Source: Quillaja saponaria (Eukaryota > Streptophyta > Magnoliopsida > Fabales > Quillajaceae). From it: DNA of 64,000 bases. Below are positions 26,781 to 37,696 of this stretch, in pieces. A program made the position numbers and the translations under genes. Location of the stretch: contig CM055607.1 in the NCBI GenBank assembly GCA_029379385.1, positions 14,446,001 through 14,510,000 on the forward strand, read 5' to 3'. Within the stretch, counting starts at the first letter, position 1; each line of letters starts with the position of its first letter. The notes below the pieces were generated by a model. It saw only the letters and a list, made by a program, of their open reading frames with translations. It did no database searches and was not told the DNA's origin.

Positions 26781-27908
26781 TGAAAGAAAATGATAAAAAC
26801 ATTAGAAGAAAATGAATTAAAAATTTATTATGGAGAAGAAATCTCTGATAACAAATCTATATTATATAACATTTCTTGTGAAGAGGAAAGTCCAGATGAA
26901 AAATTTCTTTTATGTGCCAAGAAGTTATATGGGAAAACTAGTCGAAGAAATGGTTAACCAAGCCAATATATTTAAAAACTTTGAAATATTAACCAAAAAG
27001 GTTATTAAAGAAGTAAATTGGGATAAAGAAATTAATTTCTCCCAAATCAATACAATCCTTGAACTCTCAGAATTGTTGGGCAGTCAACAAGACGATGACC
27101 CAATCTTTCAGAAAATAAAAAAAAAATTAGTATTTATGAAAAAACCAAAATGATTCTCCTAACAGAATTATCTTTCAAAATTATCAGCAACATAGACAAT
27201 GCTCATCATTTCAAACTCATGAAAAAATTAGAATAATTTTCCTTTAATATCCATATCTCTTCTAATTACTGGGATATAATCAATATTCTAAAATTAACCT
27301 TCTGTGCTTTTTATGAAAGTCTTGATATAGAAAGTGTTGAGATGAGATTTGTTGAAACATTGAAAAAATTTTAGGTTTATGTTATTTTCTCAAAACCATG
27401 ATTCTCTATACAGTTATGAAAGATGAGTCAAGTACTATGTTTACCCTCAGTATAAATAGCATGATAGGGTATTCTCAAAAAGAAAAATTTTATCAGCCCT
27501 ATCAGATCTGCACTTTAACTAAATCTGTGGATCATGATTTTGATCTTTCAAATGGAGATGAAACTCTTGGAGCCAGACAAGTCTTTCAAGAAGATCAATA
27601 TTACATCAAATATCTTCGACAGTTAGTTAAGAAGGCAAATTACACTGAAAGTGAAGATTATTTTACTATAACAAATGCAAAAGGAATCTTTGCTACAATA
27701 CTTTCAGTATAATATAAAAGATTCAAGAAACAGATAGATCTTTGTGATCAAATTATTAAAAAAATTAAATTTTTTGAGGTAGAAAGCCCTGAAGACTAAA
27801 TTGTTGATGCAAAAATGGAGCAAGAATTAGCTAACAAAGCTGTCAACAATGAGAGTAAAAGTGATAGATCCAACTCATTTGACAGTGATACAGAATATAA
27901 CATTTAAA
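26781..27908 (+). pseudogene. Late frame of the plus pararetroviral copy
   Basis: Open pieces at 26830-27153 and 27398-27712 match the minus-strand frame at 23680-24705 in order (MGKLVEEMVNQANIF, QQDDDPIF, then TESEDYFTIT and the Ser/Asn/Asp-rich tail). Shifts at about 27150-27390 and a stop in the tail break it. Function is not recognised. Confidence 0.5.
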
Positions 27909-28290
27909 ATATGATAAAACCATAACAACTCACCAACAAAATAACACATCACTATTAAAAGAAAAAAAGATAGCAAGTCATTTTCTAAAAGATAACAAGA
28001 AAGATGACATGTCATTATCACAAAGGGATATTTTAGCTAAAATAATATAAGACTTATCTTACTTTAAAATAAAAAATCTATTTGAAAACAAATAATGTAG
28101 ATTATTTCTTACCTTCCTATTTATTATAATTTTTTTCAGAATAATATATTTCTCTACTATAAATAAAGAAGAGATTTTAATACTTGAAATCATCTTCCAA
28201 CTACCTACCTTACTCACCATCTTATACACACCTTCCTCAATAACTCCCTTGTAAAAATCCTACCTTCTGCCTTTGTTATTGTTAATGACT
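27909..28290 (+). promoter_or_regulatory. Pararetroviral promoter, copy 3 (plus), truncated
   Basis: It has the same upstream AT-rich sequence, a TATA box CTATAAATAA (28157-28166) and the leader start through TTGTTATTGTTAATG. It then stops exactly where the tRNA-complementary site should begin (about 28288) and passes into unrelated DNA. This marks one end of the mosaic. Confidence 0.65.
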
Positions 28291-28437
28291 TCCGCCTTTG
28301 TTAATAAAAAAAAAGAAATCAGTAATTTAAAAAAAAAAATAGTTATTCGAAACTTATCCTCGACGGGTAGGTATTTGAAATTTTTACTTTTGGTTTGAGA
28401 ATTTGTTGGCAAGTTGATTTTCTGGTTTCTGTTGCAG

Positions 28438-28605
28438 GTTCCTGTTTCTAATATAATAAATTTCAGCATCATTGCCCGTATTGATTATAGAAAATCAACC
28501 CTAGTTGATAAATTGTTTCAAATTTCTGGTACTGTACGTAAGCGAGAAATGAAGGCTCTGTTTCTTGATAATCTCTCATTTCTTCGTTTCTCTCAACAAT
28601 CTCTA
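28438..28605 (+). pseudogene. Exon fragment of plastid translation factor LepA (EF-4)
   Basis: After an intron-like stretch ending TTCTGTTGCAG, the plus strand encodes [20 protein letters not shown] followed by [20 protein letters not shown] and then LFLDNL. This matches the start of the GTPase domain of plastid/bacterial LepA. The conserved G1 loop is damaged: the His-Ile-Asp-His-Gly-Lys order reads Arg-Ile-Asp-Tyr-Arg-Lys. Similarity ends after LFLDNL. It is a captured or retained exon with its 5' splice context, not a working gene. Confidence 0.85.
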
Positions 28606-28619
28606 ATTATTTTTTAGTT

Positions 28620-29490
28620 TTATTTTCTCTGCGGCTATTCGAGGTCAGAAATCGTGTTTACTTTGCTTGCTGCTCTCTGCTTCGACGCCACCCTACAGGC
28701 AGCCCAACTGAAGATCCTAGTTCCAAACCTAATATTTGTGTATTGGATGAAATTTTTGGGTGTTTTCTTTGTAAGTTTCAAAAAATTTGGGTTTTCTTGA
28801 GAAATCCCCAAACATAGAGGAGTGATTGGGATTGTGAGGGCGTGATCCCAGACAACAAAGTGAAGACTCCATATTTCTCTGTTCAAGTTGCAATGGAAAA
28901 TCTTTTCTTTTTGTTCATCACCTGCCTCTGTATTTCATTCACTCTTTCTTTTTTCTTTTTTTTTTCCTTTTTCTTTTTCAACTGTGTGTACTCCTTACAA
29001 TGAATCGGTGGGTCCTCATCAAAGTGAAGTTTAGTTTGTTGGTTTAATTGTCTGGCTTGTAGATTTGTAGTCTTTTTCAATACCTGGTGCGGGTAATTTT
29101 CACACTCCCTGTCATTTGAAATGCATTTGTGATTTGCTTGGATTTATTAACTATGAATAACTTCTGGTGTTTCTGGATAGATTGCCCGCAAGAGTACATG
29201 GTTTATATAAATGCAAAGATTTTATTTAGTGCTGGCAAAACAGTGTAAAAAACCAGTCTATCTTGATTCTAAGTGTTTTTTTTTTTTTTCTCATCAATCT
29301 AATGGTCATATCACCATATCATATGTAAAGAAAATGTAAAGAACAGAAGCTATCCAGTGTTTTACATATCCAATGATTCTCCACCCAGATAGTGATAGTG
29401 ATAGTGATAGTGATAGTGATACTGATGGCAATAAGAATAACTTTGTAAATATTCAATCAGATTAAATTCTTATATTGGGCTTGAGTGGTT
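28620..29490. other. Unassigned DNA between two gene fragments
   Basis: No recognised gene. It contains a poly-T/C-rich stretch (28945-28985), a T run at 29278-29291, and a hexanucleotide tandem repeat (GATAGT)n at about 29392-29420. The flanking exon fragments suggest that this segment belongs to the same composite insertion. Confidence 0.35.
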
Positions 29491-29497
29491 TATATAC

Positions 29498-29618
29498 CTG
29501 GGTTTGATCTAATAGTGGTATTTACAGCATAACCATTTTCAAGCAGCCTCATGATAAGCCATGATGCAATGTGTCTTGTACCTCCTATTACACATACTCT
29601 TTCTTTGGTTCCTTCCAT
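29498..29618 (-). pseudogene. First-exon fragment of a DFR/vestitone reductase-like gene
   Basis: The minus strand from ATG at 29618 reads MEGTKERVCVIGGTRHIASW then LIMRLLENGYAVNTTIRSNP, and ends at a GT donor (29497). This is the N-terminal NAD(P)-binding strand and helix of the extended short-chain dehydrogenases related to dihydroflavonol 4-reductase, with exon 1 ending where this family usually has its first intron. The Gly-x-x-Gly-x-x-Gly-type loop is altered (Gly-Gly-Thr-Arg-His-Ile-Ala, where Gly-Phe is usual). No following exon is seen. Confidence 0.8.
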
Positions 29619-29639
29619 TTAATGCTCTCTGATTTTCCT

Positions 29640-30050
29640 CTCTTCTATATTCTATGGAAGTATCTGGCAGAATTTGATCTCATCCAGTAGCTTGTAAAGG
29701 GAGCATATTTGGTAATGAAATCCCTTTTAGAGATACAAAGAGACCATTTTGGATGCAAATGAATAACTTGGAAGTTCAATGCACCTAGAAAAATGATGAC
29801 AATTGTTTATCCTTTTAAAAGTATTTAGAAAAATAGATGGAATTTGTCAATTAAACTAGTAACTAGCTAGTCAATTTTTGTTAAAAATATATGTTCCATA
29901 AACACGATTCACTACCATGTGTGACACAAGCTAATATATTAATATATATGTTTGTGTATGATTATTTCACATCCTATGAGAGAAATGGCCATAAAACTAT
30001 TTATAGTTAGACAATATAAAATTATTAGAAATCATAAGAATAGAAATAGC
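29640..30050. other. AT-rich spacer
   Basis: No gene or repeat recognised. The last 8 bases (30043-30050, GAAATAGC) are the left target duplication of the adjoining MITE. Confidence 0.4.
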
Positions 30051-30715
30051 CAATGTTTTAAAAACTAGATATATGATCGATTCGAAAAATTTATTGGATC
30101 TTGGTTGGTCGGATCAATGACATCATAAATATATAATTTAATTTTTATCATATTTAATAATATTATACATAATATAATAATACTTATAATTATTATATTG
30201 GATATTATATATCTTATATGTTTTTAAATTTCCGTTTCACCCATTATTTTACTATTTCTCAATCAACAACAAAAAATTTATTACAAAAAATAAAATAAAC
30301 TTGCTCACTAGAATATATAATATCAATTATCTCATTTTAAATTATGTGTTTGGATATGAAAAAAAATAAAATAGATATAGATAAATAAATAAAACCATAT
30401 GAAATACCAATTTTATACAAATGTAAAAACATAATGAGAAATTAAAATTTTTTACCTTATAAATACATATAATATCAAATAAATTAATAAGAAAGTACAT
30501 TTGGCACTTCAAAATTTGAATGCATATTAGTATTACCCATTAAAATATTAAAATATAATTTTTCAGAATTCAAAAACAAATAAAAAATAGTCCAACCACT
30601 AAAACTGGTTTCACCGGTTTTACATGATCCAACTACCAAAACTGTTCTATGTCCAAATTGACCCAACTTATCATCTCGGTGACGGTCCAACAGATCTGAA
30701 TTTTTTAAAATATTA
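30051..30715. mobile_element. hAT-like MITE with CAATGTTTT terminus, second copy
   Basis: A 665-bp block starting CAATGTTTTAAAAACTAG and ending in an imperfect inverted copy. It is flanked by a perfect 8-bp target duplication GAAATAGC (30043-30050 and 30716-30723). Non-coding, AT-rich, with a CCGGTTT-type patch near the right end. It is related in its ends to 10397-10807. Confidence 0.72.
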
Positions 30716-30723
30716 GAAATAGC

Positions 30724-31367
30724 CAAAACGATTCGATTACAATTTTAATACCCAGTATGCATCATGCAATACGAAAATTCATTGATTGCTAATATAATGA
30801 ACCTCGGCATGGTTTATATTAAATAAATTTAGAATTATCATGTTTTAAAATTTTTAACATTTAAGTATAAATATACTGACAATATAATAATTGTAGGCAT
30901 AATATTATTATTATAAAATTAAATTTATTTCTGATGTCATCAAATTGACCATTGCTCAAATTAGTATTGAACATGTCATTCAAAAATTGATTACGTTTTC
31001 GACTATCAACTTAATTTTAAAATATTGGTATTTCTCATTTCCAAAATGACAAAAGAAATGCTTTTTTTTCCTACAATTTATTGTTACCATTTTTAATTCT
31101 GTCAGAGCAAGAAATAAGTAAAATGTGAGGAATTTGAGCACTTTGATTCCATAAGGTGTTTCTTTTTTATGTAATAATAAAGAGAATATTGCAAGCTTTT
31201 ACCAAAAAAAAAAAGAGGAAGAGAATATTGCAAAATTAGATCAATTGATTTTCTTTTTCTTTAATATTTTGTACATTTCGTTTAATAATTTGAGAATGCC
31301 AAAACAGAGATAACAAAAATAAATTCACATCTTTAACGGAGTGATCTTTATTATTAACAAGAATAAA
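30724..31367. other. AT-rich spacer
   Basis: No gene recognised. TAACAAGAATAAA at 31355-31367 may be the left target duplication of the LINE that follows. Confidence 0.4.
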
Positions 31368-31614
31368 TTATCATCATAGGTTTTGGTCACTGTATATGTC
31401 TTGGTCGATACTTGGGGGTGCCTTTAATCCATGGTCGTGTTATTAGAGCCACTTATCAACATATTGTGGAAGAAGTGAAGGGTTTGTATTTCAGGTTGGA
31501 AAGTTCATACCCTTTCCCTTGTTGGACGTGTTACTTTAGTCCATTCGGTAGCCTGAACTATCCTTTCCTATACCATGCAGTTGACACGGCTTCCTCTGTA
31601 TGCGATGACATCAA
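31368..31614 (+). pseudogene. LINE reverse transcriptase fragment, left part
   Basis: The plus strand reads CLGRYLGVPLIHGRVIRATY, then a degraded stretch, then VDTASSVCDDIN. This is the region after the RT catalytic core in plant L1-type LINE proteins. It is 5'-truncated and frame-damaged. It continues at 35558 after an inserted hAT element; the Asp-Asp-Ile-Asn codons occur at both junctions. Confidence 0.75.
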
Positions 31615-34600
31615 TGAAGCACTGGTATCGGTACTTCGGTACGATATTGGTACGGTTATTCGTCATTTTTTAAAATATTATATATTAAATTAAATAATTA
31701 AAAATATAATTATATAATATTTTTATATAGACAAAAAGTAAAAATAAATATAAAGAGCACAAAAAGAATAGCTGTAAAAATAAAAAAGTTAAGCTTCCAG
31801 CCATTATAATTACACATGATCAAACAATTATGTTATAGACTAAAACATTAAAAATTCATCCACTAAGAAAGTCAAGCTGTAATTTGTCCGGGAAATAAGA
31901 ATAAAACAAAAGTACAAGACAAGCACACATAAACCAATTAAGGAGTACAATTACAAGACATGATCTAGAAATTAAACAGAATCATTATTAATATCACCAT
32001 CATCAATGAAAAGAAACTGATTCTAAATCTAGTTCATCAAAAGATAAATTAGCAATCTTTAGAACTCCTACACCCTCCAATGGATCTTATTCATCTCCAC
32101 CAATATCCCACATCCTGATTTGTCCAATTGTATAACTTTCATTATTCCTTGATAAGAGATGAAGATTTGTATGAATATACACCAAGTTCTCAGCTCTTTT
32201 GGGAGTCATCTTATTTCCTTTCATTGAGTGGATAAATGAAAAAGTACTCTAATTTTTCTCGCAACAAGATGACGAACATGGTTATGAAAGAAGCTTCAAA
32301 GCTACTTTTTGAAGTAAAGGTGTAGAAGCTCCATACACTAGCCACCATGCTTTTGGCTCTAAACTCCATCTATCTTGAAAGGAATCAAAGTCAACAAATA
32401 AACTTTGTCTTCTTGAAAACCTTGCATATTCCATGGTAGCCATTTTTCTGTCATCTAGATTAGGAAAATATTTCCTCAAACACTTATTTCTCTCAACATC
32501 AATTTCCATGTCCATATGTAGAGGAACTTGATTTGATACCTCAGCCAGCCATTCATCATTATAATACCTACATGTTATGTATAAATAGATGTTAGTTTAT
32601 TCACTTGATAGTAAAAAAAAAAAAAAACACAAACTAGTCTATACAATAAAGAAGAATAATAAGAAGAAAAAAAAAGATTTGAATCAATATATTTACCTTG
32701 GGTTCAAAGAATGAGCCATACAATGTAAAGGTTTGCAACTTTTAGTCCACCGATCAATGAGAATAGAGTAGACCACATCATAAAATATTGACTGACAATT
32801 TGCTTCTTTTCCCTCATGTCTCAATATGGTTACCCTCACTTTTTCTATTATTATATCCCACATATCGTAGACCAAGTGAAGAGTGGGCTTATTAGTATCA
32901 GTAACATGAAGCATATCATAGATAGGAGTAGTAAAGGCAATGATGTAATCAACTTTATTCTACCAAACATCATTTAAGATGATTTCCTTCACAGTTGCTT
33001 CCTTTTTTACATCATCCTCCTTGTAAGCAATCCCTTGATCACTAATAACCATGGTTTGGAGATCACAGTTTTATGAATTTGAATCTTTTTAAAGTAATAA
33101 TCACTGAAATAAATCATGTATCAGCAACTGCAAGCATCTTTAAAGGCACAAACTCATAAAAAAATAGCCAATCTTATTGAATGACTCACGATAAAATTTC
33201 TAACAAAATCAGCTTTTTGAGAAGTTTTACTGATCTAATGGCATTCAACATAAGCAATTTCATTCCTTTTAGTATTCTTCGCTGCACAAATATTCTTCAA
33301 AGCAAGATTTAAGTGTGGACAATATATGGAGTCTAAAAATTTGAGAATAGTCAACTTGAATAAGCATCCCCCCAGCCTTACAAACAGGAGCATTATCAGT
33401 AATGACCTGAACCACATTCTTGTCTCCAACCTCAACAATTGCAGAACTAATCAATCTGGCCATGTAAAACTTGTCTTTGTATTCCTTAGACCCATCAATA
33501 GCCTTCAAGAATGTTGGACCTCCTTCAAATGTAGCCATAAAATTAATTAAAGGCCTATGATATGCCTATGATATGCATAAGTCCATCCATCTGACACTAT
33601 GCTCACACCCTTTTATTTTAATGTCTTTTTTATTGGTTCAAGCATAATATCAATGTGTGTTTTTTCTCTTTGCAACAAAGTGGTTCTCAAAGTATTGTAA
33701 CCAGGGAGGACAAAACTAGAAATAACATTATTTGTAGCAAAAGAAAATGCATTGACATAATAAGGATTCCTAGCAAAGTGAAAGGGCAACCCAGCAGAGT
33801 AAAACATTCTAGCAATCTTATTTTTTAATTGTTCTATAGTTGCAAGATTGAATGATTTTTCCAACATACTAGTTCCAACACCAATGACCTTTCTCTTTCT
33901 AGAATTAAACATTCTACCAGCTGAATATGAGGGGCTATATGAGATAGATGAAGGGTTAGAGGGCAAGGGAACATTCTTTGGCTTCAATTTTGCTCAGCCT
34001 CCTCAAACAATTTCTTCATTTCAACCAAATTTTCATTTGTCTTTAAGGTCCCATAATTAGGCAATTTCAACAAATGTACCTTCAATCTAGAATATGAAGA
34101 TTTGAATACACAAAGACAATAATTACATGACCAGCTTTTGTTTGTAACCCCCTCTGCTCTATCTTGCATAGTTGTTACATGTGTCCAAAGAGAATTATGA
34201 ATATTGTTGCGATTTATTGGAAGCAAATTGACTAGTAACACTACCATTAGTACTAAAATTAGCACTACTACTTGCAACTGGATAAGAAGACATAATTCTA
34301 AGCTAGTATCCTACAATCACTAATCGCTGTCAATTCCATGTATACAAAATTCAATATTTAAAAAAGAGGCACTAGGTAGTAGCATAGCAATTACTAATTG
34401 AAGATGCAATAGCAATAGCCAATATTAATAGCACGAAGCAAATGCATCAACACTTGTACAATTGAAGGCATTAATAATTATAATATCAATGATAAAGCAT
34501 GCAGGCATCAATTAATAAGCTATATGTAATAATGTCAGGGCTCCATCATTTCTCCTGCATTTCCTTCACATAATGATATGCTTCACTAAATCGTTATGCT

Positions 34601-35552
34601 TTACGTAATCCTTTTATCAGAATATTATCAAAGACAACAGTTGGAAAGCCTTATTTAAGTATGCATTAATTATTGAGGAATATGCAAAGGCATCCACGTC
34701 AATTCCCATATATTCAGTCTCTATCAATGTCCTTAAAGCCTTATTTAACCATGAAGTAATATTTCATAAGTAACAGAATTTGCACTGCATCTTGTCTCAG
34801 GCAACTAGACTTGCCATGATGGAGGTCACTAATTGAAGATGGGTACGATGCCTTATTAAAACTTAAAAGGATTATCTTTTTCTTTATTTTTTATTTTAGA
34901 CAACTCAAATCAAGTAATGGAAGCAAGCAAGCAGCAACTCAACTCAAATAAATTGCAGGAACAATAACGTGCCAGTACGTGACGACAAGGAAGCAAAAAA
35001 AAAAAAAAAAATGAAAACTAAAAAAGAAGCAGAGGTAGAAACTGTATGCCCATGCGTGACAGCAAGGAGAATAAACTGTAGGCAAGAGGTTCAGAGTCTT
35101 ACTTGAAGGCAAGCCCGTGCCTGAAAACAAAATTAGTAAGATGAAAATGAAAGCCGATCTTGATCAACAGACAATAGCCTTCAACGGCCTGAAGAGCCAA
35201 CCTTCAATAGGGGCCTAAAGATCTTCATTCTCCAACAGTAACGAGCAAGCTTCAGGATGCAAAACACTGAAACTGAAGGCAAAAGGTTTAAAGTGTCGGC
35301 TTGATGCAATACTTCAGTCCAGATTAGGGATTCATGCCAAAACGTTGTCATTGCCTTTCTTTTTTTAAATCACGCACCGCCTAAGATTTTAGCCGTCTAG
35401 TCTTCCCTAAGCCATACCTAAGCTGCACTAGATAATAAAAAATAAGATTCTGGTAATTCTTAGGGACATATCGGTGCATCCCCCACACGTCCCAGTACCC
35501 AGTACGCTCCAGGGACCTGCTCTATGAGAATTTTGGAGTAACCGTGCTTCAT
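31615..35552 (-). mobile_element. hAT transposon inserted in a LINE
   Basis: The left end reads TGAAGCACTGGTATCGGTAC and the right end, inverted, reads TGAAGCACGGTTAC. The LINE coding sequence on either side overlaps by a few codons (GATGACATCAAT left, GACGATATAAAC right), which fits a decayed short target duplication. Inside is a minus-strand hAT transposase remnant (32282-34277) and about 1.2 kb of non-coding DNA on the right. The exact right end is uncertain by about 5 bp. Confidence 0.72.
32282..34277 (-). pseudogene. hAT transposase remnant (BED finger, DUF659, dimerisation domain)
   Basis: Reading the minus strand downward: a BED-type zinc finger with WSCNYC at about 34110-34140; a DUF659-type catalytic region at 33269-33987 (LEPIKKTLK, AIDGSKEYKDKFYMARLISS, VVQVITDNAPVCKAGG); a middle part at 32693-32914; and the C-terminal hAT dimerisation region at 32282-32515 (FPNLDDRKMATMEYARFS, WWLVYGASTPLLQKVALKLL). 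Stops and shifts separate these blocks. It is also possible that some gaps are introns. Confidence 0.82.
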
Positions 35553-35557
35553 AAGAC

Positions 35558-37265
35558 GATATAAACTGCCATTATAGAAGCTTTGTATGGGGTGAGGATG
35601 AAGGGAGCAAGAAGCTACATACAATTGCTTGGGATAAGTTAATCCAGCTAAAGATACATGGGGATCTTAGTCTAAAAGATATAAGGTTAGTAAACAAGGC
35701 TTTCCTAATAAAGGTTGTTTTGAGCATTATTTCGGGAGATACTAGTCTTTGGGTGCAAGTCCTCAAGGCCAAGTATATTCAAGACCAAGATGTTTTAGCT
35801 TCCATGCATGCTAAAGGTTCAGACTCACACCTTTGGAAAGGTTTATATGGGGTTTGGAATGAAGTTCTTGATGGAATCTAATAGGCATTGGGAGATGGCT
35901 AGACGGTTAGGTTTTGGATCGAGCATTGATTATATAAGGAGGGGCCTTTTTAGCCTATGCTCTAGTTGAGGTTAATGAGATTAATATATTAGCCACTGTG
36001 GCCAAGTTTGAAAATGACCAAAGCGAATGGAACATGGAATGTCTTCAGAAACTTCTTCCTGCTCAGGTCTATTGGAAAATAGAATCCATGTTTCCTCCTC
36101 ACAATGACAAAGGGGTGGTTAGAATTGTCTGGGGTTCTTCTAGGCATAGTTATTTCATAGTGAAAGATGCTTATAGATATATTGTGCAAGATGGCTGGGA
36201 TAAAGACGACCCTATTTAGAAACTTATTTAAAGGTGGGATGGACCTTAAAAAATGCAGTTGTTTCTTTGGCAAGTTACCCACGAAAAAGTTGAAAACAAA
36301 TGGGCTATTAGTTGATTGACTCCCTGGTAGTTTGGCTGGATGCATGGAATGTACAGAGCCTAGGGAATTTGTTCTTCATGTCCTTAGAGACTGCCCTAAT
36401 GTGAGATGTGTAGAATAGGTTTTGAGTGGAAAATATACATCTTGAGTTTTTCATAATCTGAGATATTGGATGGTTTCTAATCTTAAGAGTAGTATTAAGG
36501 TCTTTGATCATGGGTAGAGCTCAATTTTATAGTTATCTATTTGTCATTCTGGCTTTAGCATAACAAGATGTGCTTTGAGAAGCGTTTTTATGGCCTTCAT
36601 AGCTGTTTCATTGTATTTGGAAGCTTTTGGTTGATGTTCCACATGCTTGAGAAGTTGATGTGGCTTGCATTTACGAAGCCTATAAAGACAGTTAGAAGTA
36701 TTAGCTAGAAACCTCCCCCACATGATTGGGTCAAGTTGAACTATGATGGGGCATCTAGGGGAAATCCTGGGCTGGCTAGTGTTGGGTATATTTTGAGAGA
36801 TGAAAAAGGCAAATGGTTGTACGACTATGGACGCAAAGTAGGTTAGTGTTCTTCCTTTTGTGCTGAACTCTGGGCTCTGAAGCTAGCCTGGACAAAGGGT
36901 TTAAGAAACTAATGGTTGAAGTGGACTCCCGATTCCTGGTGGAAGTTTACCAAAGGAGGAACGACAAGATCAATGCTAATAATTCAATCATTGAAGAAAT
37001 ACACAAGTTCTTAAGCAATGATTGGGAGGTGAAGTTGGTGCATGTTTTTTCGAGAGGCAAATAGGTGTGCTTATCAAATTACTAACTTGGTACTCGATGG
37101 TGATCACATGGAATGTCTGTGGCGGGAAGTTCCATCCTCTTTAGATCTTTGGCTTCTTGTAAGTGAGCTAAGAATTGGGTGGGATCGCTTGGTATGGTCC
37201 TTTGTGTTTAGTCTGTTTTATTTTGTATCCTTTTTTCATAAAATAAATAAATTAATTAACATTCT
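35558..37265 (+). pseudogene. LINE right part: RT tail, zf-RVT and RNase H domain, with 3' end
   Basis: Resumes with RSFVWGEDEGSKKLHTIAWD and GDLSLKDIRLVNKAFLIKVV, typical of the C-terminal part of plant L1 RT proteins. A zf-RVT-like region follows (36100-36480), then an RNase H domain at about 36715-37130 (VKLNYDGASRGNPGLASVGY, CAELWALKLAW) with the first catalytic Asp kept. Several stops and shifts are present. The 3' end is A-rich and followed by TAACAAAAATAAA (37266-37278), which nearly repeats 31355-31367 and may be the target duplication. Confidence 0.8.
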
Positions 37266-37284
37266 TAACAAAAATAAACACTAA

Positions 37285-37521
37285 GGGCTCGTTTGGTGTA
37301 TCGTATAAGGATGACATGATAGAATAAGATTATCCAATTGCCTTTTATACATTGTTTGGCATCAACAATATTGTATAGACTTATACTATGCTTAACAATA
37401 TAAATCTATACGGAGGGTAAGGGAATGATAAGATAACAGTATAACAACTGTAAAATTATACAGCCTGATACCTTATATAATCATATACTATATAATCTTA
37501 TACGATGCGCCAAACAAGCCC
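37285..37521. mobile_element. Tourist-like (PIF/Harbinger) MITE
   Basis: A 237-bp element with ends GGGCTCGTTTGGTG...GCGCCAAACAAGCCC and a TAA target duplication on both sides (37282-37284, 37522-37524). Both the GGGC..GTTTGG terminus and the 3-bp TAA duplication are hallmarks of Tourist elements. Non-coding, mobilised in trans. Confidence 0.85.
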
Positions 37522-37524
37522 TAA

Positions 37525-37696
37525 CTTTGTAGCCTTCAAAGCCCATCCCAAAATGGCTTTAGTTTCTTCATTAAATTCCAAAGATCCGAGTGGTATAATA
37601 TTAGGCTCTGCCTCTAAAGTTTGCCCGGTCACCTAAATAATCTGAAACTAGCCATCCAGTGATAATCTTTTCAATTTTTGAGTCCATGTTCTATGC
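37525..37696 (-). pseudogene. Unrecognised coding-like fragment
   Basis: The minus strand reads MDSKIEKIITGWLVSDYLGD and then, one base out of frame, EPNIIPLGSLEFNEETKAIL and GWALKATKLG. The composition looks like real protein, but I do not recognise the family. It is broken by one frameshift with a TAA at about 37612. It may be a remnant interrupted by the MITE at 37285. Confidence 0.3.

Larger units (their letters stand above)
19570..28290. mobile_element. Inverted mosaic of endogenous caulimovirid (pararetrovirus-like) fragments
   Basis: The block is extremely AT-rich and made of at least three fragments of related elements: plus (19748-20842), minus (20843-24705) and plus (24703-28290). 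They contain a capsid-like domain, a CCHC zinc knuckle, RT and RNase H, an unassigned late reading frame, and three copies of a promoter/leader with a TATA box and, in two, a site complementary to initiator tRNA-Met. No integrase was seen. That combination fits a plant pararetrovirus (Caulimoviridae) integrated in the host genome better than an LTR retrotransposon. All frames are broken by stops, shifts or rearrangement, and none encodes a full-length replication protein. A degenerate unusual LTR element is the main alternative. Confidence 0.75.

Noticed and set aside
29392..29420. Short regular repeat of GATAGT units, CRISPR-like at a glance
   Set aside because: Simple hexanucleotide microsatellite with no spacers; CRISPR arrays are not expected in a plant nuclear genome.
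35989..36345. 118-codon minus-strand frame
   Set aside because: Antisense to the LINE zf-RVT region on the plus strand.
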